Below are positions 24,352 to 37,664 of a stretch of DNA of 64,000 nucleotides, in pieces. Position 1 is the stretch's first letter; each line of letters starts with the position of its first letter. The notes under the pieces were generated by a model, which had not been told where the DNA came from, did not search any database, and worked only from the letters and a program-made list of their open reading frames with translations. Source of the stretch: an uncultured Actinomyces sp. (lineage in GTDB: Bacteria > Actinomycetota > Actinomycetes > Actinomycetales > Actinomycetaceae); NCBI GenBank assembly GCA_938041695.1, contig CALISI010000016.1, positions 15,058-79,057 on the forward strand. Direction: 5' to 3'. Position numbers and translations under genes: made by a program.

Positions 24352-25446
24352 GTGGCTGCGACGGATGAACTCGGCGCCCTGGGCCCGCTGCTGGAGGAAT
24401 ATGAGCAGGTCGAGGCACAGATGGCGGATCCCCAGACGTTGGCGGACCCGCAGCTGATGCGCCGCGTGGGACGCCGCTACGCCGAACTTGGTCGAGTGAA
24501 GGCCGCCGCAGATCGGCTCGCTGCTGCCTCGGGAGATCTTGAGGCTGCCCGTGAGCTCGCCGCCGAAGACCGATCCTTCGCCGACGAGATTCCCGCCCTC
24601 GAAGAAGAAGAAACGGCTGCCCACGAGGCCCTCGTTAAGATCCTGGCCCCTCGTGATCCTGAGGACGCGATGGATGTCATTCTCGAGATCAAGGCCGGCG
24701 AGGGCGGCGAAGAGTCCGCGCTCTTCGCATCCGATCTGGCGCGCATGTACGGTCGCTACGCTGAGGCTCACGGGTGGAGCGTGACCGAGATGAGTGCGAC
24801 CCATACGGAGCTCGGCGGCTTCAAAGACATCACCCTGGCGATCCGCGCGAAGGGCACGCCCGCCCCCGATGAGGGTGTGTGGGCTCACCTGAAGTATGAG
24901 GGCGGCGTGCACCGCGTGCAGCGCGTTCCCGTGACAGAGTCCCAGGGGCGCATTCACACGAGTGCCGTCGGCGTGTTCGTGATGCCGGAGATCGAGGATG
25001 ACGAGGAGATCGTCATCGACCCGAACGACCTGCGTATCGACGTGTATCGGTCGAGCGGCCCCGGCGGGCAGTCCGTGAACACGACGGATTCAGCCGTTCG
25101 CATCACCCACGTGCCCTCCGGCATCGTCGTGTCGATGCAGAATGAGAAATCGCAGCTGCAGAACAAAGAAGCCGCCCTGCGCGTGCTTGCATCGCGCCTG
25201 GCCGCGGAGGCGCGAGCGAAGAAAGAGGCCGAGGCCTCGGCTCAGCGCCTCTCCCAGGTGCGCACCGTGGATCGCTCGGAGCGTATCCGCACCTATAACT
25301 TTCCGGAGAACCGGATCGCGGATCATCGCACGGGCTTTAAGGCACACAACCTCGACGCGGTCCTGTCGGGCGCGCTCGATGCCGTTATCGCTTCGCTGCA
25401 GGAAGCTGATGAGGCCGAGCGCTTGGCCGCTGCCGCGCAGTCATGA
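24352..25446 (+). CDS. prfA: Peptide chain release factor 1
   Basis: 364 residues, GTG start. Codon-reading tripeptide PVT in [14 protein letters not shown] identifies RF1 (UAA/UAG) rather than RF2 (which has SPF). The GGQ loop is in [20 protein letters not shown] and triggers peptidyl-tRNA hydrolysis; its Gln is the target of PrmC, encoded next with a 4-base overlap. This gene opens the coupled chain running to atpI. Confidence 0.97.
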   Translation: MAATDELGALGPLLEEYEQVEAQMADPQTLADPQLMRRVGRRYAELGRVKAAADRLAAASGDLEAARELAAEDRSFADEIPALEEEETAAHEALVKILAPRDPEDAMDVILEIKAGEGGEESALFASDLARMYGRYAEAHGWSVTEMSATHTELGGFKDITLAIRAKGTPAPDEGVWAHLKYEGGVHRVQRVPVTESQGRIHTSAVGVFVMPEIEDDEEIVIDPNDLRIDVYRSSGPGGQSVNTTDSAVRITHVPSGIVVSMQNEKSQLQNKEAALRVLASRLAAEARAKKEAEASAQRLSQVRTVDRSERIRTYNFPENRIADHRTGFKAHNLDAVLSGALDAVIASLQEADEAERLAAAAQS

Positions 25447-26354
25447 CGGGAGGCGACGTGAGCGAATGGTCCTTGAACGAGGCCCGATCCTGGGCTCGTG
25501 AACGCCTGAGCGCCGCCGGGATTGCATCCGTCGACGCGGACGTTCGCGAGCTGCTGGAGTGGGCGTGTGACGCCTCGTCCCAGTGGTCGCTCCCCACCCG
25601 GTTGAACGAGGAGCAGGCCGAAAAATTGCGCTCCGGGGTGGGGGAACGGGCCCTGCGTATCCCGCTCCAGCACGTCACCGGTCGCATGTTCTTCCGCTCG
25701 CTCACGCTTCAGTCGGTGCCCGGCGTGTTCATCGTGCGTCCCGAGACCGAACTTCTCGCCGGTCTCGCCATCGACGAGGCCGGGGCTATCGTGCGTGAGC
25801 GCGGAGAGGCGCGCGTGGTCGATTTGTGTACGGGATCGGGTGCCATCGCGTTCGCCGTCGCTCTGGAGGCAGCGTGCACCGAGGTGTGGGCGGTTGAGAA
25901 GGAAGCGGATCCTTTCGCCTTGGCGTGCCGAAACCGGGATCTCGTCGGAGCGCGCAGCGTACATCTCGAGCGTGCAGATGCCACGGCGCTCGCAACCCTG
26001 TCCCACCTTGACGCGATGGTTGACGTGGTCGTGACGAACCCGCCCTACGTGCCGACGGACGAAATGCCGACTCAGCCTGAGGCGAGCGCTGATCCTCACG
26101 TCGCCCTGTACGGCGGTAGCTCGGACGGTACGGCGATTCCCGTGCGTATCATTCGTCGCGCCCGAACCCTGCTACGGCCCGGCGGCACGCTGCTGATGGA
26201 GCATTCTCCGAGCCAGGATGCGGCGTTGCGCGACGCCGCTCGATCAGCTGGATTTGTCGACGTGGAGACGTTGCCTGACCTGGTGGGACGCTCGCGCTTC
26301 CTGCGTGCTCGCGCGCCCCGTTCGACGAAGCCCACCGCATCCGTGACACAATGA
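25443..26354 (+). CDS. prmC: Release factor glutamine methyltransferase PrmC (HemK)
   Basis: 303 residues. The catalytic NPPY is in [14 protein letters not shown] and the S-adenosylmethionine loop in [16 protein letters not shown]; the N-terminal helical domain ([13 protein letters not shown]) is present. It methylates the GGQ glutamine of RF1 and RF2. The ATG overlaps the prfA stop (ATGA); a GTG at 25458 with GGAGG upstream is an alternative start. Confidence 0.95.
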   Translation: MTGGDVSEWSLNEARSWARERLSAAGIASVDADVRELLEWACDASSQWSLPTRLNEEQAEKLRSGVGERALRIPLQHVTGRMFFRSLTLQSVPGVFIVRPETELLAGLAIDEAGAIVRERGEARVVDLCTGSGAIAFAVALEAACTEVWAVEKEADPFALACRNRDLVGARSVHLERADATALATLSHLDAMVDVVVTNPPYVPTDEMPTQPEASADPHVALYGGSSDGTAIPVRIIRRARTLLRPGGTLLMEHSPSQDAALRDAARSAGFVDVETLPDLVGRSRFLRARAPRSTKPTASVTQ

Positions 26355-27025
26355 CAACGATGAGCACTGAGACGATCCTGAGCGCAGCCCCCTCACTGAG
26401 CGAGGCCGACCTGGCGCGCGCCCAGCAGGAACTGCGCGACGGGCACCTTCTCGTCGTTCCCACGGACACCGTGTACGGCATCGGAGCTGACGCCGCGAAT
26501 CCCGAGGCCGTCGCCGCAGTGCTGGCCGCGAAAGGACGCGGACGGCAGATGCCACCCCCCGTTCTCGTTGCATCCGTCGAAGCGATCGACTCGCTATGCG
26601 TCGATGTCCCCGATGCCGCCCGCACGCTCGCGCGTGCCTTCTGGCCCGGCGGACTCACACTCATTCTGCGAGCTCGCCCCGACCTCGGGTGGGACCTCGG
26701 TGAGACCGGCGGAACGATCGGCGTGCGCATGCCGAACCAAGGCGCGCTCCTGCGACTGCTGCGCGACTCCGGACCCATGGCCGTGACATCAGCGAACCTG
26801 ACAGGGCAACCTCCGGCGACGTCCGTGGAGGCGGCCATCGGGTATTTCGGTGCACGCGTTGCCGCCTACCTTGACGGTGGACCGACCCAGGGATCCACGG
26901 CCTCGTCGATCGTGGACTTTGCCCACGACGCACCGCGCGCGCTGCGGCTGGGAACGATCTCGCTGGAAGAACTGAGCGCTGCAGCCGGCGTGGCGATCGC
27001 ACCCGTGCAGGGGAGCGCTTCGTGA
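26351..27025 (+). CDS. tsaC: L-threonylcarbamoyladenylate synthase (YrdC/Sua5 family)
   Basis: 224 residues, a stand-alone YrdC domain with no C-terminal Sua5 extension. The binding motif VVPTDTVYGIGADA and TSANLTGQPPAT are clear. It makes threonylcarbamoyl-AMP for the t6A37 modification of ANN-decoding tRNAs. Start and stop overlap the neighbours by four bases (ATGA and GTGA). Place and order match Rv1301 of Mycobacterium tuberculosis as I recall it. Confidence 0.93.
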   Translation: MTTMSTETILSAAPSLSEADLARAQQELRDGHLLVVPTDTVYGIGADAANPEAVAAVLAAKGRGRQMPPPVLVASVEAIDSLCVDVPDAARTLARAFWPGGLTLILRARPDLGWDLGETGGTIGVRMPNQGALLRLLRDSGPMAVTSANLTGQPPATSVEAAIGYFGARVAAYLDGGPTQGSTASSIVDFAHDAPRALRLGTISLEELSAAAGVAIAPVQGSAS

Positions 27026-28128
27026 AGGTCTACCTCCTGCTCGGTGCCATCGCGATGGCTCTGACGATTCTGCTCACCCCGGTCGTTCGCTGGACGTGCC
27101 TGCGCTTCAACATCCTGCCCCCTCTGCGCGGCCGGGACCTTCAAAAGACACCGATCCCGCGCCTGGGTGGTGTCGCCATGACCATCGCGTTGATCGTGAC
27201 GATGCTGGTCGCCTCACGCATCCCCTACATGGCACCCCTGTTTACGACAACAGTGCCATGGGCGGTCATGGCCGGCGCCGCCGCCATGTGCATCCTCGGC
27301 ATCATCGACGACATTATCGAACTGGACTGGATGGCTAAGCTCGGCGGCCAGGTGCTGATCGCCGGCGGTATGGCGTTCGGAGGCGTCCAGCTCGCGTCCT
27401 TCCCGATCTTCGGTATCACGCTCGGTTCCTCGCGCCTGTGGCTCTTCGTCTCCGTCTTCTTCATCGTCGGCATCATGAACGCCGTTAACTTTATCGACGG
27501 TCTCGACGGCCTGGCAGCGGGCATGATTGCGATCGGCGCGGGATCTTTCTTCGTCTACTCCTACATCATCACCAGACTGATGGGAGCTGCTTCCTACGCG
27601 ACGACTGCAAGCCTCATCGTGATCGCGTTGCTCGGCGTGTGCGCGGGCTTCCTCTGGTTTAACTTCCACCCTTCCTCGATCATGATGGGCGGGGGAGCGG
27701 AGACCATGGGACTCGTCCTGGCCGGCGCCGGCATCATTGTCACCGGCAAGATCGATCCGACGCTGCTGGGCCGCCAACAGATGATTGTGTCCGCGCTGCC
27801 CCTCATCCTGCCGCTGTCCGTCATTTTCATGCCGGTCCTCGACCTGGTCGTGACCTCGATTCGGCGCATGAGCCGTGGGAAAAGCCCGTTCGTCGCAGAC
27901 CGCTCGCACTTCCATGATCGCCTCCTCGTTGCTGGACACTCCCACCGCGGAGTCGTCGCGATCCTGTGGATGTGGACCGCCATCGTCTGCGTGCCGGCCG
28001 TCGGTCTCCTCGTCTTTCAATGGTGGAGCGTTGCCTTTGTCGCTGTCGTCGCGGCGGCGGTTGGCGTGGCCGTGACGACCCGAGAATTTCCCAAGGAAGA
28101 CACCGCCCACGAGGAGCTTTCCGAATGA
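27022..28128 (+). CDS. wecA: Undecaprenyl-phosphate sugar-1-phosphate transferase (MraY/WecA family)
   Basis: 368 residues with about ten transmembrane helices. Family motifs: IPRLGGVAM, an IIDDIIELDW Asp-rich loop and AVNFIDGLDGLAAG, plus the HFHDRLL loop near the C terminus. It links GlcNAc-1-phosphate (or a similar sugar) to undecaprenyl phosphate to begin a cell-wall polymer. The site between tsaC and atpI corresponds to wecA/rfe in mycobacteria, where it starts arabinogalactan linker synthesis; the polymer here is not known. Confidence 0.9.
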   Translation: MKVYLLLGAIAMALTILLTPVVRWTCLRFNILPPLRGRDLQKTPIPRLGGVAMTIALIVTMLVASRIPYMAPLFTTTVPWAVMAGAAAMCILGIIDDIIELDWMAKLGGQVLIAGGMAFGGVQLASFPIFGITLGSSRLWLFVSVFFIVGIMNAVNFIDGLDGLAAGMIAIGAGSFFVYSYIITRLMGAASYATTASLIVIALLGVCAGFLWFNFHPSSIMMGGGAETMGLVLAGAGIIVTGKIDPTLLGRQQMIVSALPLILPLSVIFMPVLDLVVTSIRRMSRGKSPFVADRSHFHDRLLVAGHSHRGVVAILWMWTAIVCVPAVGLLVFQWWSVAFVAVVAAAVGVAVTTREFPKEDTAHEELSE

Positions 28129-28418
28129 GCTACCTGCTCGCCGTCCTCATGATCGTCATTATCTGTGCCGCGCAGTGGTTTTTCACCTCCCGCGCGCTAC
28201 GGTCACCCTCCCACTTCATCGGATGGGTCAGTGGCGGGTACGCGGCGAAGATCGGACTTCTCGCCCTCGGTCTGTACGTCCCACGCGCGCTTGGGATCGA
28301 CGTGCGCATTGCTGCGATCGGGACAATTGTTGCCATTATCGTGTCCTCGAGCGTGGAGATGGTGGTCATGATGCGCAAGCGGACGATGCGCATCGACGCA
28401 CCGAGCGACACTGAGTAA
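28125..28418 (+). CDS. Small membrane protein upstream of atpB (AtpI-like)
   Basis: 97 residues from the ATG that overlaps the wecA stop. Three to four hydrophobic segments (MSYLLAVLMIVIICAAQW; GGYAAKIGLLALGLYV; AAIGTIVAIIVSSSVEMVVMM). Too divergent for a firm family call, but position, length and topology match the AtpI/UncI-like proteins that help assemble the c-ring. The longer frame upstream is a shadow within wecA. Confidence 0.75.
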   Translation: MSYLLAVLMIVIICAAQWFFTSRALRSPSHFIGWVSGGYAAKIGLLALGLYVPRALGIDVRIAAIGTIVAIIVSSSVEMVVMMRKRTMRIDAPSDTE

Positions 28419-28519
28419 CCCTTGCGCGCGCCTGAGACCCCCATCTCTGTATAGAATGGATCAAGTTGCCCTGGCAGCAGACACAAACCAATGGAGTTGA
28501 GATGAAGGAGGCACATTCC

Positions 28520-29392
28520 GTGTCCGATCACGCGCCTGCTCGCCGCACCGCGTCCAAGCCGCGCTGGTATTGGGTGAGCCTCGCGATCCTCCTCATCGTC
28601 ATCGCCCTGACCGCCTACCCGGCGTTCACGCAGCACCCTCACCAGCCGGCTCTCGAGGACTTCTTCCCGACCGTGATCTTCGGTGAGGGAACGATCTTCG
28701 AATTCAACCGCCTGACGCTTGCCCGCGTCATCATGGGTCTTGTCGTGTGCGTGTTTCTCGTCCTCGTCGCGCGCAATCCCAAGCTGGTTCCGACCCGCGG
28801 ACAGATGGCCGTCGAGGCCATCGCAGGCTACATCCGCGACAACGTCGCCCTCGACATGCTGGGCCCGAAGACGGGCCGCAAGTTCTCCGGCTTCATCGGT
28901 TTCCTCTTCTTTGGTGTCCTGTCCATGAACATCGCGGGCATCATTCCCGGCATCAACATCGCTGCCTCGTCGGTGGTTGCCGTTCCGATGGTCTTCGCTC
29001 TCATCACGTACGTCACCTTCATCGGTGCGGGCATTGGCAAGCAGGGAGTTGGCGGCTTCTTCGCATCCCAGCTCTTCCCGCCTGGGCTGCCCGTTCCCAT
29101 GTACCTCCTGATCACGCCGATCGAGTTCCTGTCGAACTTCATTGTTCGCCCCATCACGCTCACGCTGCGACTCCTGTGCAACATGATCTCCGGACACCTG
29201 CTGCTCGGCATGACCTACTTCGGCACGGCAATTCTGCTCCACGAACTCTCCGTCCTGTCTGCCGCCTCCGCGCTGACCGGCGCCGCCATGTTCGTGATGA
29301 CCGGCTTCGAGGTCTTCGTGGCCTTCCTGCAGGCATACATCTTCACGATCCTGTCGACCGTGTACATCAAGCTTTCCGTCGAACATCACTGA
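28520..29392 (+). CDS. atpB: ATP synthase Fo subunit a
   Basis: 290 residues. I prefer the GTG at 28520, which has AAGGAGG eight bases upstream, over the ATG at 28502. Multi-spanning membrane protein; the essential Arg of the proton half-channels is in RPITLTLRLLCNMISGH. A possible -10 (TAGAAT at 28452-28457) lies in the 100-base gap after atpI, so the ATP synthase genes may also have their own promoter. Confidence 0.95.
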   Translation: MSDHAPARRTASKPRWYWVSLAILLIVIALTAYPAFTQHPHQPALEDFFPTVIFGEGTIFEFNRLTLARVIMGLVVCVFLVLVARNPKLVPTRGQMAVEAIAGYIRDNVALDMLGPKTGRKFSGFIGFLFFGVLSMNIAGIIPGINIAASSVVAVPMVFALITYVTFIGAGIGKQGVGGFFASQLFPPGLPVPMYLLITPIEFLSNFIVRPITLTLRLLCNMISGHLLLGMTYFGTAILLHELSVLSAASALTGAAMFVMTGFEVFVAFLQAYIFTILSTVYIKLSVEHH

Positions 29393-29418
29393 CCCCCAAC
29401 GCCACCCGGCGTTACTAA

Positions 29419-30205
<787 letters not shown>

Positions 30206-30209
<4 letters not shown>

Positions 30210-31024
30210 CACAGATGCGCACGATCGAGTCCGTCCCCTTTGCGAAGGATCTGGCGGCGGCGCTTGCCGTACCCGGTACCGACGCAATGCGGGTGGCCGA
30301 GGATTTTTTCGGTCTGGCCGACCTGTTCAAGGAGAACACTCGTCTCGCGCGTGCAGTGACCGACCCGGCGCGGTCGGTCGCAGATAAGCAGGGCCTGGTG
30401 TCCGACGCGTTCGGCTCCCACGTCACGCAGGCGACGATGTCCGTCGTCAACGGCGTTGTCGCGGACCACTGGCGCCATCCGGCCGACGTCGCCGACGCGC
30501 TTGAAGTGCTCGGCATTCTCGGTGTGCTCAACGCGGCGGGTTCCCACGGTGGCCTCGATCAGGTCCGTGAGGAGCTGTTCCAGGTTCGTTATTTCCTGGC
30601 GCACCACCGCGAGGTGCGTGTTCGTCTGTCGGATACGGCCAAGGGCAACTCCCATGAGCGTGGGGATATCGCCACCAAGCTCTTCGGCCAGCGGGTTAGC
30701 GTCTGGACGATGCGCCTGCTGCGCCGTGCGGTTGGTCGCTCGAACCACGGTCGTCTTCTGCACAACCTGCGTCGTTACGCCCAGTGGGCTGCGACCATGC
30801 AGGACCGACTCTTCGTCACGGTCGCTACGGCCGCGCCGATGAGCGACGCCCAGGTTGAGCGTCTGCGCGCCATCCTCTCGAAGCGCTACGGCACTGCCGT
30901 CGATCTGGCGATCTCGATTGACCCCGAGGTCATTGGTGGGTTCCGCCTGCGCGCGGGCATGACGGCGATTGACGCCTCGCTGGCCACTCGTATCGCCGCT
31001 GCGCGTACCGCGATCGCCAGCTAG
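30206..31024 (+). CDS. atpH: ATP synthase F1 subunit delta
   Basis: 272 residues, longer than the ~180 of E. coli, with the typical actinobacterial extended N-terminal/middle part. The conserved C-terminal region (LRAILSKRYGTAVDLAISIDPEVIGGFRLRAG) is clear. It joins the peripheral stalk to the top of the F1 head. ATGA overlap with atpF. Confidence 0.92.
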
Positions 31025-31070
31025 TACCTCTCATACACACACAATTTTCTTTTCTTAGTTAGGAATCCTC

Positions 31071-32708
31071 ATGGCTGACCTCAGCATCTCCCCGGAGGAA
31101 ATCCGCGGAGCACTGGACTCCTTTATGGAGTCCTACCGTCCGGCGGACGTGGCCACCGAAGAGGTGGGTCACGTCATCGAAACGGCCGATGGTATCGCGC
31201 ACGTCGAGGGCCTGCCCGGCACCATGGCGAACGAGCTGCTGCGTTTCGAGGACGGGACGCTGGGCCTGGCCATGAACCTCGACCAGCGTGAGATCGGCGC
31301 CGTTGTCCTCGGTGACTTTGGTGGTATTGAAGAGGGCCAGGTCGTGCACCGCACGGGCGAAGTTCTCTCGGTCCCAGTCGGTGACGGCTACCTCGGCCGC
31401 ACGGTTGACCCCCTCGGCCGCCCGATTGACGGCCTCGGAGATATCACGGATCTGGATGGGCGTCGCGCGCTCGAACTGCAGGCCCCCGGCGTCATGGCAC
31501 GTAAGAGCGTGCACGAGCCCCTTGCTACCGGCCTGAAGGCCATCGATTCGATGATCCCGGTTGGCCGTGGCCAGCGTCAGCTGATCATCGGCGACCGCAA
31601 GACCGGTAAGACGGCGATCGCGCTCGACACGATCCTCAACCAGCGCGACAACTGGAAGAGCGGCGACCCGAATAAGCAGGTGCGCTGCATCTACGTGGCG
31701 ATCGGTCAGAAGGGTTCGACCATCGCCTCCGTGCGTTCCACGCTGGAGGATGCCGGCGCCATGGAGTACACGACCATCGTCGCCTCACCGGCCTCGGATC
31801 CCGCAGGCTACAAGTACATGGCTCCCTACACGGGTTCCGCCATCGGCCAGCACTGGATGTACCAGGGCAAGCATGTCCTCATCGTCTTCGACGATCTGTC
31901 CAAGCAGGCCGAGGCCTACCGTGCGGTGTCGCTGCTGCTGCGTCGCCCGCCGGGCCGCGAAGCCTACCCCGGCGATGTCTTCTACTTGCACTCGCGTCTG
32001 CTCGAGCGTTGTGCGAAGCTCTCCGACGCCCTGGGTGGCGGTTCGATGACCGGCCTGCCGATCATCGAGACCAAGGCGAACGACGTGTCGGCGTACATTC
32101 CGACGAACGTCATTTCGATCACCGACGGTCAGATCTTCCTGCAGTCCGACCTGTTCAACTCGAATCAGCGTCCTGCCGTCGATGTGGGTATCTCCGTGTC
32201 CCGTGTCGGTGGTGCCGCCCAGCCCAAGGCGATGAAGAAGGTCGCCGGTACGCTCAAGCTGACGCTCGCGCAGTACCGTTCCATGGCCGCCTTCGCGATG
32301 TTCGCCTCCGACCTGGATGCGGCGACGCGCCGTCAGCTGACGCGCGGTGAGCGCCTGATGGAGCTGCTCAAGCAGCCTCAGTCCACCCCGTACGCGATGG
32401 AGGATCAGGTTGCGTCGATTTGGATGGGCACCAAGGGCTACCTCGATGACATCGAGGTCGAGGACGTCCTGCGCTTCGAGCGCGGCCTCCTCGACCACCT
32501 GCATGCGAACTCGACTGTGCTCGACACGATCGCGGCGACCGGCGACCTGACCTCCGAGACGGAGGAGGCGCTCAAGAACGCCGTCGAGGAGTTCCATCAC
32601 CAGTGGATCAGCGCCGGGCGTGGCGCCGCAGACCTGGAGGATGGCGAGGTCGTGGCTGAGCGCACCCGCGAGGAGATCTCGCGCGGTCGCACGAACGAGA
32701 AGGCCTAA
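31071..32708 (+). CDS. atpA: ATP synthase F1 subunit alpha
   Basis: 545 residues. Walker [14 protein letters not shown], conserved VGRGQRQLI and the signature [17 protein letters not shown]. It contributes the non-catalytic nucleotide sites. A C-terminal extension of ~30 residues ([19 protein letters not shown]) is charged and resembles those in other actinobacterial alpha subunits. Confidence 0.97.
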   Translation: MADLSISPEEIRGALDSFMESYRPADVATEEVGHVIETADGIAHVEGLPGTMANELLRFEDGTLGLAMNLDQREIGAVVLGDFGGIEEGQVVHRTGEVLSVPVGDGYLGRTVDPLGRPIDGLGDITDLDGRRALELQAPGVMARKSVHEPLATGLKAIDSMIPVGRGQRQLIIGDRKTGKTAIALDTILNQRDNWKSGDPNKQVRCIYVAIGQKGSTIASVRSTLEDAGAMEYTTIVASPASDPAGYKYMAPYTGSAIGQHWMYQGKHVLIVFDDLSKQAEAYRAVSLLLRRPPGREAYPGDVFYLHSRLLERCAKLSDALGGGSMTGLPIIETKANDVSAYIPTNVISITDGQIFLQSDLFNSNQRPAVDVGISVSRVGGAAQPKAMKKVAGTLKLTLAQYRSMAAFAMFASDLDAATRRQLTRGERLMELLKQPQSTPYAMEDQVASIWMGTKGYLDDIEVEDVLRFERGLLDHLHANSTVLDTIAATGDLTSETEEALKNAVEEFHHQWISAGRGAADLEDGEVVAERTREEISRGRTNEKA

Positions 32709-32711
32709 GCG

Positions 32712-35114
<2,403 letters not shown>

Positions 35115-35115
<1 letters not shown>

Positions 35116-35387
35116 TGGCATCGGGTAAGTCCTTGCAGGTCGAGGTCGTCTCCCACGAGGGACGACTGTGGCACGGTGCGGCGCTCTCTGTTCAGGTGCC
35201 GTCGGTGGATGGAAGCCTGGGCGTTCTGCCCGGCCGCCAGCCGCTGCTCGCCCAGATGGGCGAGGGGACCGTGACGGTGATGTGCGCGTCCGAGGTCATG
35301 TCTTTCGAGGTCAGTGGGGGATTCGCCTCAGTCGACTCGGATTTCGTCACGGTCGTGGCTGATCACGCTACAGTGACAGAACAGTAA
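35115..35387 (+). CDS. atpC: ATP synthase F1 subunit epsilon (short form)
   Basis: 90 residues, only the N-terminal beta-sandwich (SLQVEVVSHEG, PSVDGSLGVLPGRQPLL, FEVSGGFASVDSD). The C-terminal helical hairpin that inhibits the enzyme in E. coli and Bacillus is missing; I recall short epsilon subunits in several actinobacteria. Its start shares a base with the atpD stop. Confidence 0.93.
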
Positions 35388-35412
35388 TTCGACGCTACGC
35401 GAGGAGGACCTC

Positions 35413-35817
35413 ATGAGCCTGATGATGATCGTGATCTGGTGTGTGGTTCTCCTCGCGTGTGTTGGGGCGATCCTGTGGGCGTACATGAATGTGCGCGCCC
35501 GCAGGATTGTTTCGCGTTTGGGGGCGTTTCGGTGTTGGTCGCGTCCGGACGTACATGCGGGGTGGACGGCTGGTATCGGCGTGTACGGCGTCGAGGAACT
35601 GTCCTGGTATCGCCTCGTGGGACTGAGCTTCAAGCCGGTCTATTCGATCCCGCGTCGGGGCATGGAGGTCTCGGCTCCGATTGCGCACTCGGCTGACGGT
35701 TCAGTGGTCGAGGTGCGTCTGGCGTATGGTGAGCATCGTTACGAGGTTGCCGTGGAACGCCTGACATATAACGGATTGGTCTCCTGGGTGGAGTCCGGTC
35801 CTCCGCGCCTCGTGTGA
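35413..35817 (+). CDS. DUF2550-family membrane-anchored protein
   Basis: 134 residues with one N-terminal membrane helix (IVIWCVVLLACVGAILWAY) and a small beta-rich domain that begins RRIVSRLGAFRCWSRP. Family members lie directly after atpC in actinobacteria (Rv1312 in M. tuberculosis, as I recall). Function unknown. AGGAGG precedes the ATG. Confidence 0.85.
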   Translation: MSLMMIVIWCVVLLACVGAILWAYMNVRARRIVSRLGAFRCWSRPDVHAGWTAGIGVYGVEELSWYRLVGLSFKPVYSIPRRGMEVSAPIAHSADGSVVEVRLAYGEHRYEVAVERLTYNGLVSWVESGPPRLV

Positions 35818-35839
35818 GCAAGGTTGGTAAGCTCGCGGG

Positions 35840-36532
35840 GTGCGTATTGTTATTGCTTCCTGCACCGTTGATTACTCCGGTCGGCTGAGCGCCCACCTGG
35901 ATCCGGCTAAGCGCGTCATCATGCTCAAGGGTGACGGGTCGGTGCTCATCCACTCCGAGGGCGGCTCCTATAAGCCGCTGAACTGGATGACGGCGCCGTG
36001 TACGGTCTCCATGGGAGAACCCGGTGACGACGAAGAAGGCGTCGAGCAGGTCTGGACGGTTCAGGCCGATAAGACCGATGACAAGCTCATCGTTCGCATC
36101 CACGAGATTATCGCGGACGTAACCGAGGATCTGGGCGTCGACCCGGGCCTCGTCAAGGACGGCGTGGAGGCGCACCTGCAGGAGCTTCTCGCCCAGCAGG
36201 TGCCCCAGATCCTGGGTGAGGGCTGGGAACTGGTGCGCCGCGAGTTCCCGACGCCGGTGGGCCCGGTGGACCTGATGGTGCGCGACGCGGATGGCAACCA
36301 CGTGGCGATCGAGGTCAAGCGCCGTGGTGGTATTGACGGTGTCGAACAGCTCACGCGCTACCTGTCGCTGCTGGGGCGCGATGCGCTACTCGGCGATGTG
36401 ACCGGTATTTTCGCAGCCCAGGAGATCACGAAGCAGGCGCGCACCCTGGCTGAGGATCGCGGGATTCGCTGCGTGGTCCTCGACTACGACGCCATGCGCG
36501 GATTCGACGACCCCGAGTCTCGACTGTTCTGA
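35840..36532 (+). CDS. nucS: Endonuclease NucS (EndoMS), mismatch repair
   Basis: 230 residues, GTG start. The N-terminal domain ([15 protein letters not shown]) and the C-terminal nuclease core ([27 protein letters not shown]) are those of NucS. It cuts DNA at mismatches and provides MutS/MutL-independent mismatch repair in actinobacteria. It is encoded just after the ATP synthase operon and ends sharing a base with the next gene. Confidence 0.95.
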   Translation: MRIVIASCTVDYSGRLSAHLDPAKRVIMLKGDGSVLIHSEGGSYKPLNWMTAPCTVSMGEPGDDEEGVEQVWTVQADKTDDKLIVRIHEIIADVTEDLGVDPGLVKDGVEAHLQELLAQQVPQILGEGWELVRREFPTPVGPVDLMVRDADGNHVAIEVKRRGGIDGVEQLTRYLSLLGRDALLGDVTGIFAAQEITKQARTLAEDRGIRCVVLDYDAMRGFDDPESRLF

Positions 36533-37638
36533 TGGTGCTTTCTCGGCGGGCGAGCCTCGGGCGAATTGTCGCCCAGGGTCTCGTCTCAGCGACCGCGGCG
36601 CCCTCACCGCTGGATGCCGTCGAGAACCTGCTGGCACTGCAAGGCCAGCAAGCGAGCGCGATCCCGTGGGCGATCGGCGCGCGCTGCGTGGGCGTGCCAC
36701 GGGCACAGATAAGCGCCGCGTTCGACTCGGGTGCCCTCGTTCGGTCCTGGCCGATGCGCGGGACCGTGCACGTGACGAGCGGGCGCGACCACCACTGGCT
36801 GCGGCGCCTGCTGCGCCATCGGCGTGCGGCGTGGGAACGCCAGGCGTCTTCTCTGGGCCTTTCGGATGCGATCGTCGACCGCGCGGCTCAGGTCGCGTGT
36901 GACCTGCTGGAGACCTCTCCCGGGGGAGTGAGCCGTGCGGAGCTCGTCGAGGCGTGGGAGAACAGCGGCATCGACACGGTGACGGCGTCGTCCTCACAGG
37001 CGGGTCTGCGGCGCCGCCATCTCGTCATGCGCCTGCACCTGGACGGGGTGCTCGCCGCGGGTCCTCTGCGCGCGGGGGAGCATCTGATGGTTGATGCGCG
37101 AGGGCTGCCTGGTGCACCAGGCGTCGCGCAGGGGGAAAGCGGACATGACGAAGCCCTCGCGGTGTTGGCCGCGCGTTACGCCTGGGGACACGGACCCGTG
37201 GATGCTGCGGACCTTGCTCGGTGGGCGGGGCTGACGCTCACCGAGGCGCGTCGGGCGATGGCCGGGGCGCGCGAGGTGGGGAGCAGCATCGGCTTGCCCA
37301 TCGCGGAGTTTGAAGGTGGTCTGGCTCGCGCGGACCTCGCCGACCTCGTGGAAGCTGCCATCGACGAGGCCGAGGCGATGCTCGCGCTGCCCTCATTTGA
37401 CGAGTTGCATGTCGGTTACAAGGACCGTTCCTGTCTGACGGACGAGGCCGGGGAGGCGCTTATCTGCCCGGCGAAGAATGGCATGTTTCGCCCGATTGCG
37501 GTTGCGGATGGTCGCATGGTTGCCGTGCGTGCCCCCGGCGGCAAGGTCGTGATCGCACAGGGCTGTGGGGCCTATGAGGAATCGGCGCGACGGGCGTTCG
37601 GCGACTGGGAGAAGCGGTTGTCTGATACGCAGCACTAA
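36532..37638 (+). CDS. Winged-helix DNA-binding protein, AlkZ/YcaQ-like
   Basis: 368 residues made of repeated winged-helix units (HTH_42 type). The early LLALQGQQASAIPWA contains the Q-x-Q motif that is catalytic in AlkZ/YcaQ glycosylases for crosslinked or alkylated DNA; VRSWPMRGTVHVTS is a second family signature. The gene directly follows nucS with a one-base overlap, so both may act in DNA repair. Glycosylase activity is inference. Confidence 0.78.
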   Translation: MVLSRRASLGRIVAQGLVSATAAPSPLDAVENLLALQGQQASAIPWAIGARCVGVPRAQISAAFDSGALVRSWPMRGTVHVTSGRDHHWLRRLLRHRRAAWERQASSLGLSDAIVDRAAQVACDLLETSPGGVSRAELVEAWENSGIDTVTASSSQAGLRRRHLVMRLHLDGVLAAGPLRAGEHLMVDARGLPGAPGVAQGESGHDEALAVLAARYAWGHGPVDAADLARWAGLTLTEARRAMAGAREVGSSIGLPIAEFEGGLARADLADLVEAAIDEAEAMLALPSFDELHVGYKDRSCLTDEAGEALICPAKNGMFRPIAVADGRMVAVRAPGGKVVIAQGCGAYEESARRAFGDWEKRLSDTQH

Positions 37639-37664
37639 AGTGTCATGTGTGCCACAATATGTGT

